Source of the DNA: an uncultured Muribaculaceae bacterium
GTDB lineage: Bacteria > Bacteroidota > Bacteroidia > Bacteroidales > Muribaculaceae
Assembly: GCA_934663645.1 (NCBI GenBank)
Contig: CAKUKR010000002.1
Span: 1 to 64,000, forward strand
DNA: 64,000 nucleotides
Reading direction: 5' to 3'
A model generated the notes under the pieces. That model saw only the letters and a program-made list of their open reading frames with translations, was not told the origin of the DNA and made no database searches. How positions within the stretch are numbered: the stretch's first letter is position 1; each line of letters starts with the position of its first letter. Below are positions 60,442 to 64,000 of the stretch, piece after piece. Position numbers and translations under genes: made by a program.

Positions 60442-62949
60442 ATGAAAAAGAGCAGCCTGTACGCCATACTCGCCGCGCTGTCGCTGGCAGTAGTGGCATT
60501 TCTGTTTTTCTACCCCGACGACATCCAGTGCAACGTGCTCCAGCAACAGGACATCCAGCAGGGACTGGCCAACGGCCAGGAGGGCAAGGCCTTCCACGAA
60601 GCCACCGGTGAAACCACACGGTGGACCAACTCGCTGTTCAGCGGCATGCCCAACTTCCAGATAGCTCCCTCATACGCGGCATCATCGATGCTCGACTGGG
60701 TGGCAAAGGTCTACACCCTCGGGCTGCCGTCGCCCGCCAACCTGCTGTTCGCGCTCATGCTGGGCTTCTTCATCATGATGCTGTGCATGAAGCAGAAATG
60801 GCACACTGCGCTCTTCGGAGCGTTGGCGTGGGGCTTCTCCACATATTTCATCATCCTGATAGGCGCAGGGCATATATGGAAGTTTGTGACACTGGCATAC
60901 ATACCGCCCACGATAGGCGGCATCGTGCTGTGTTACCGGGGCAAATACCTGGGAGGCACGGCGATGGCGGCACTCTTCGGGGCGTTGCAGCTGCAGTCCA
61001 ACCATCCGCAGATGTCATACTACTTCCTGTTTGTCATAGCGGCGATGGTTGTAGCGTGGCTTGTGGAGGCTATACGCAGCCATACGGTCAAGCAGTGGGG
61101 CATCGCCACGGCGTGTGTCGTTGCCGCCGGGGCACTGGGCGTAGCCGCCAACGCGACGAGCCTCTACAACAGCTATGAGTACTCTCGCCAGACCATACGC
61201 GGCCGCGCCACGGAACTCACCGAACCGGGCAAGACACCGACGCAAGGCCTCGACAAGGAGTACATCACCGGCTGGAGCTACGGTGTGGACGAGACACTGA
61301 CACTGATGATACCCAATGTCAAGGGTGGCGCTACCATCAAGCCAGTGGCGGGCAACAATGAGCTCATGTCGCTCGCCGACACCTCTGTAGGCGAGAATTG
61401 CTCGGAACAGGAAATGTACCTGCTGCAGCAGCTGCCGCAGTACTTCGGCGACCAGCCTATGACCAACGGCCCTGTATATGTAGGCGCGTTTGTGCTGCTG
61501 CTGGCGATACTTGCCCTGTTCGTTGTCGAAAAATCACCGATGAAATGGGCACTTTTCGCCGTCGGCATACTTGCCATACTCCTCTCGTGGGGACACAACT
61601 TCATGTGGCTGACCGACATGTTCATCGACTGGTTCCCGGGCTACAACAAGTTCCGCACCGTGTCGAGCATCCTCGTCATCGTCGAGTTCACCATACCCGT
61701 GGCTGCGGTGATGTGCCTGCACAAAATCATCACTACGCCCGATTTCTTGGAGCGGTACCGCCGCCCGTTCTATATAGTGTTCGGCGCGGGTGCGTTTGTG
61801 TGCCTGGCCGGCGCGCTCTTCCCCTCGGTGTTCGGCACGCCGTTCTCTGCCAACGAGATTGACATGCTGCGGCAGGCTGGGCTGTTCAGCCCTGAATACT
61901 CGGGGCTGATGCAAACAGTTACCGACGCCCGCTATTCACTGGTAAGCTCCGACTGCTGGCGGTCGCTTGTGTTCATCATCCTCGGCTTCGTAGTGATGAT
62001 GCTGTACTTGATGCAGAAACAGAAGAAGCCGCAATACGCTGCTGTCATGGTGTGCAGCCTCTCACTGGTCATGCTGCTCGACCTCTACACAGTCAACAAG
62101 CGGTATGTCAACACCGAAAACTTCGTTTCGGCAACGGAGAGCGGAACGGCGTTCACGCCCACTCCGGCTGACCGGCAGATACTGAAAGACACGGCAATGA
62201 ACTACCGCGTCTACGATGTCGAAGGCTTCGGCGCGGCCCGCAGCTCCTATTTCCACAAGACAATCGGCGGATACCACGCGGCCAAGCTGACACGCTACAA
62301 CGACCTCATCGAAAAGCAAATCAGCAAGGGCAACCTGGGCGTAATCAATATGCTCAACGCCAAGTATGTCATCTCCAAGGGAGAGGCAATCCAGAACCCC
62401 GACGCGCTTGGCAACGCCTGGTTCGTTGACAGTCTGATTTATGTGGACGGCGCGAATGCCGAAATGGCGGCGCTCGACTCGCTCGATGCGAGCCGTGCGG
62501 CTGTCGTTGACAAACCGTTCCAAGGCATACTGAAAGCCACGGCAGCGAAACAGCCGGGCGACACGATATTTGAGACGACCTACGCACCCAACCGCCTGAC
62601 ATACCACTCGCAGAGCGCGAGCAACAGGGTGGCAGTGTTCTCGGAAATCTATTTTCCATGGGGCTGGACAGCGACCATCGACGGCAAGCCCGCCGAGATA
62701 GCTCGTGTGAACTATGTGCTGCGGGCATTGCCGGTGCCGGCCGGCACACACTCCATTGAGTTCCGCTTCGAGCCGCAGTCGCAGGTGACAGGCGAGCGCA
62801 TCTCCGTGGCATCCATTATAATAGTGTATGTGCTCATAGCAGGTGCCATAGCCCTCGCTGCGGTGCAGTATCTGCGACGCAAGAAGGACAGCAGGAATGG
62901 CGGCGAACCCGAGGACAACGCCCCGAAGGTTGACGAGCCGGCAAAATAA
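60442..62949 (+). CDS. YfhO-family membrane glycosyltransferase-like protein
   Basis: 835 residues with a signal-anchor and at least 12 transmembrane helices in the first ~560 residues, followed by a periplasmic domain and one last helix (ISVASIIIVYVLIAGAIALAAV). It matches the YfhO family (GT-C-like polytopic proteins involved in lipoteichoic-acid or glycolipid modification in Firmicutes); the role in Bacteroidota is unproven. The start at 60442 (MKKSSLYAIL) gives a clean first helix; upstream residues are not expected. It ends with a basic/acidic tail. The next gene starts 13 bp later. Confidence 0.87.
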   Translation: MKKSSLYAILAALSLAVVAFLFFYPDDIQCNVLQQQDIQQGLANGQEGKAFHEATGETTRWTNSLFSGMPNFQIAPSYAASSMLDWVAKVYTLGLPSPANLLFALMLGFFIMMLCMKQKWHTALFGALAWGFSTYFIILIGAGHIWKFVTLAYIPPTIGGIVLCYRGKYLGGTAMAALFGALQLQSNHPQMSYYFLFVIAAMVVAWLVEAIRSHTVKQWGIATACVVAAGALGVAANATSLYNSYEYSRQTIRGRATELTEPGKTPTQGLDKEYITGWSYGVDETLTLMIPNVKGGATIKPVAGNNELMSLADTSVGENCSEQEMYLLQQLPQYFGDQPMTNGPVYVGAFVLLLAILALFVVEKSPMKWALFAVGILAILLSWGHNFMWLTDMFIDWFPGYNKFRTVSSILVIVEFTIPVAAVMCLHKIITTPDFLERYRRPFYIVFGAGAFVCLAGALFPSVFGTPFSANEIDMLRQAGLFSPEYSGLMQTVTDARYSLVSSDCWRSLVFIILGFVVMMLYLMQKQKKPQYAAVMVCSLSLVMLLDLYTVNKRYVNTENFVSATESGTAFTPTPADRQILKDTAMNYRVYDVEGFGAARSSYFHKTIGGYHAAKLTRYNDLIEKQISKGNLGVINMLNAKYVISKGEAIQNPDALGNAWFVDSLIYVDGANAEMAALDSLDASRAAVVDKPFQGILKATAAKQPGDTIFETTYAPNRLTYHSQSASNRVAVFSEIYFPWGWTATIDGKPAEIARVNYVLRALPVPAGTHSIEFRFEPQSQVTGERISVASIIIVYVLIAGAIALAAVQYLRRKKDSRNGGEPEDNAPKVDEPAK

Positions 62950-62962
62950 CATCATCTGGGTT

Positions 62963-63520
62963 ATGGCGACACTGCTCGGGCTGTTGGCAGAATGGTACAA
63001 ACGCCGCCGCCACTCATACGGGTTCGGCGTGCACTCGCCGCTGGCGTACCGCCTCGTCCGCACTGTCCTTATGGAGCGATGCAGCTATTACGCCTACGCC
63101 GACATCGCAGATGCACTCGATGCATCAGCGGGTGGCTGCCGCCGCAGGCTGCGCCGGGCCAAAATGCTGCACCGCCTCGCCGCGCGCTTCCCCAGACCGT
63201 CAGTACGCCTGGTCGGCACTCTGCCGCGAGAGTATGCCGTTGCCATAGAAACCGCACTCCCGAAAGCAAATTCTGACTGCTTCCAGCCATGCCTGACGGT
63301 CGGCTGCGCCAGCGATGATGCCTCGGCTGCGGAACTGGCAGAAGACGCGACTGAACACATCACTGACGGCGACGTAACCGCGCTGTTCGGCATAGACAGC
63401 GCAGCTGTTGAGGCCGTATGGGAGGCGATGCCATACGGCGTGCTGCTGGCTGGCACAGACGCGCTTGTTGCCGTAGCAGACAGCCGCGTAACGAAAGTCG
63501 CATACACCGCCGTGATATGA
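62963..63520 (+). CDS. short methyltransferase-family relic
   Basis: 185 residues. The N-terminus (YKRRRHSYGFGVHSPLAYRLVRTVL) matches the GVHSPFxYRLV signature of a Bacteroidota class I SAM-dependent methyltransferase group usually ~240-250 residues long. The expected glycine-rich SAM-binding loop and the acidic residue after it are not evident, and the protein is shorter. It is in the correct reading frame without stops, so it is either a reduced homologue with a new role or one undergoing decay. It overlaps the xerD start by 4 bp (ATGA). Confidence 0.6.
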   Translation: MATLLGLLAEWYKRRRHSYGFGVHSPLAYRLVRTVLMERCSYYAYADIADALDASAGGCRRRLRRAKMLHRLAARFPRPSVRLVGTLPREYAVAIETALPKANSDCFQPCLTVGCASDDASAAELAEDATEHITDGDVTALFGIDSAAVEAVWEAMPYGVLLAGTDALVAVADSRVTKVAYTAVI

Positions 63521-64000
63521 CAAACAGCTCTGCATACCGACGCTCGCGGGCATTGCCCGACGTGACCGGGAACGGCGCCACCCCTCCTCTGCGCCCGCTG
63601 AAGCCCGACGCGCAGCTGGTGGACGATTTCGTGTCCTACCTGACGCTCGAGCGCGGAATGTCGGCAAACACCTGCGAGGCGTACCGGCGCGACGCTGCGC
63701 GTGCGGCAGAATACTTCACCATGAACGCCATCGCGCTGTCCGACGTGTGCCACGAGGACATCCTCTGCCTGTTGGGCTACCTCGACGACCTCGGCATCGG
63801 CCGCCGCTCGCAAGCCCGCATCATGGCCGGCGTGCGCTCATTCTTCCGCTACCTGCTCATCGAGGGCTACATAGCCTCCGACCCCATGGCGCTCATCGAG
63901 TCGCCCAACATCGGCATACACCTCCCCGAAGTGCTTGACGTGGAGGAGATAAACGCGATGATCGCGGCGATAGACCCGAAACAGCGATACGCGCTGCGTA
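63517..64000 (+). CDS. xerD: tyrosine recombinase XerD, N-terminal part (runs off the window)
   Basis: 161 codons are visible and open to the window edge. The core-binding (SAM-like) domain reads LVDDFVSYLTLERGMSANTCEAYRRD, then SQARIMAGVRSFFRYLLIEGY, LIESPNIGIHLPEVL, typical of XerD chromosome-dimer recombinases; the catalytic domain (R..H-x-x-R..Y) lies beyond the window. It begins with ATG overlapping the preceding stop. XerC/XerD resolve chromosome dimers at dif. Because no mobile genes surround it, a housekeeping XerD is more likely than an element integrase. Confidence 0.85.
   Translation, partial: MTNSSAYRRSRALPDVTGNGATPPLRPLKPDAQLVDDFVSYLTLERGMSANTCEAYRRDAARAAEYFTMNAIALSDVCHEDILCLLGYLDDLGIGRRSQARIMAGVRSFFRYLLIEGYIASDPMALIESPNIGIHLPEVLDVEEINAMIAAIDPKQRYALR

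Noticed and set aside
63517-64000. Integrase of a mobile element
   Set aside because: The visible N-terminal domain is XerD-like and no attachment sites or mobile genes are adjacent; tRNA genes in the window are distant and intact.

Overview
The window looks like chromosomal DNA of a fairly GC-rich gut-type Bacteroidales, most plausibly a Muribaculaceae-like organism; the family is an inference from gene content. Supporting signs: repeated Bacteroidota-type promoters (TTTG or TTG about 20 nt before TAnnTTTG), many lipoproteins with a Bacteroidota lipobox, a TonB receptor paired with a DUF4249 lipoprotein, BspA-like leucine-rich repeat surface proteins, PorW/SprE and PorX homologues, and a YfhO-family membrane protein. 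No phage, integrated conjugative element, complete insertion sequence or CRISPR array is visible.

Layout. 1-9.3 kb: a large secreted beta-helix/LRR protein, a TPR lipoprotein, tRNA-Lys, a four-gene minus-strand operon of FKBP-type isomerases and lipoproteins, and tRNA-Gln. 9.3-17 kb: a four-helix-bundle protein, a SemiSWEET transporter, then PorW/SprE-like, PorX, a Sel1-repeat protein and a GH53 galactanase in one direction. 17-22 kb: an operon starting with two AT-richer lipoprotein genes (the first with two beta-gamma-crystallin-type motifs), followed by a TonB-dependent receptor and its DUF4249 partner. 22-29.3 kb: minus-strand housekeeping and envelope genes (polysaccharide flippase, aroB, HAD phosphatase, WYL regulator, LolD, TcdA). 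29.4-36 kb: NfnAB-type flavin/iron-sulfur oxidoreductase pair, a TPR/AraC membrane regulator and a BspA-like surface protein. 36-45 kb: tRNA-Pro, gyrB, psd-pss phosphatidylethanolamine genes, DUF4834, HAD phosphatase, a PorY-like histidine kinase, an unrecognised membrane protein and a divergent UbiA-fold protein. 45-50.6 kb: a second tRNA-Pro, DUF2807, dusB, an M16 peptidase and a TPR/HTH regulator. 50.6-64 kb: a candidate free-standing small RNA, pheT, yebC, a HicB remnant, yidC, pyrG, ferritin, an Lrp regulator, yfhO, a methyltransferase-like relic and the start of xerD.

How the parts fit: a recurring theme is envelope biogenesis and surface exposure (type IX secretion control genes, LolD, YidC, FKBP chaperones, surface LRR and beta-helix proteins, TonB receptor). 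Intergenic regions hold at least four families of short palindromic or direct repeats: a GGACACGGC palindrome with a companion GAGGGTGTG hairpin, CCTTAAGG arrays, GAACTCTGA palindromes, and a three-copy 33-bp-spaced motif upstream of the flippase. The strongest candidates for something undescribed are the roughly 209-nt RNA unit at 50784-50992 with its own promoter and terminator, the beta-gamma-crystallin-type lipoprotein heading the TonB receptor operon, and the 33-bp-spaced operator-like repeats.
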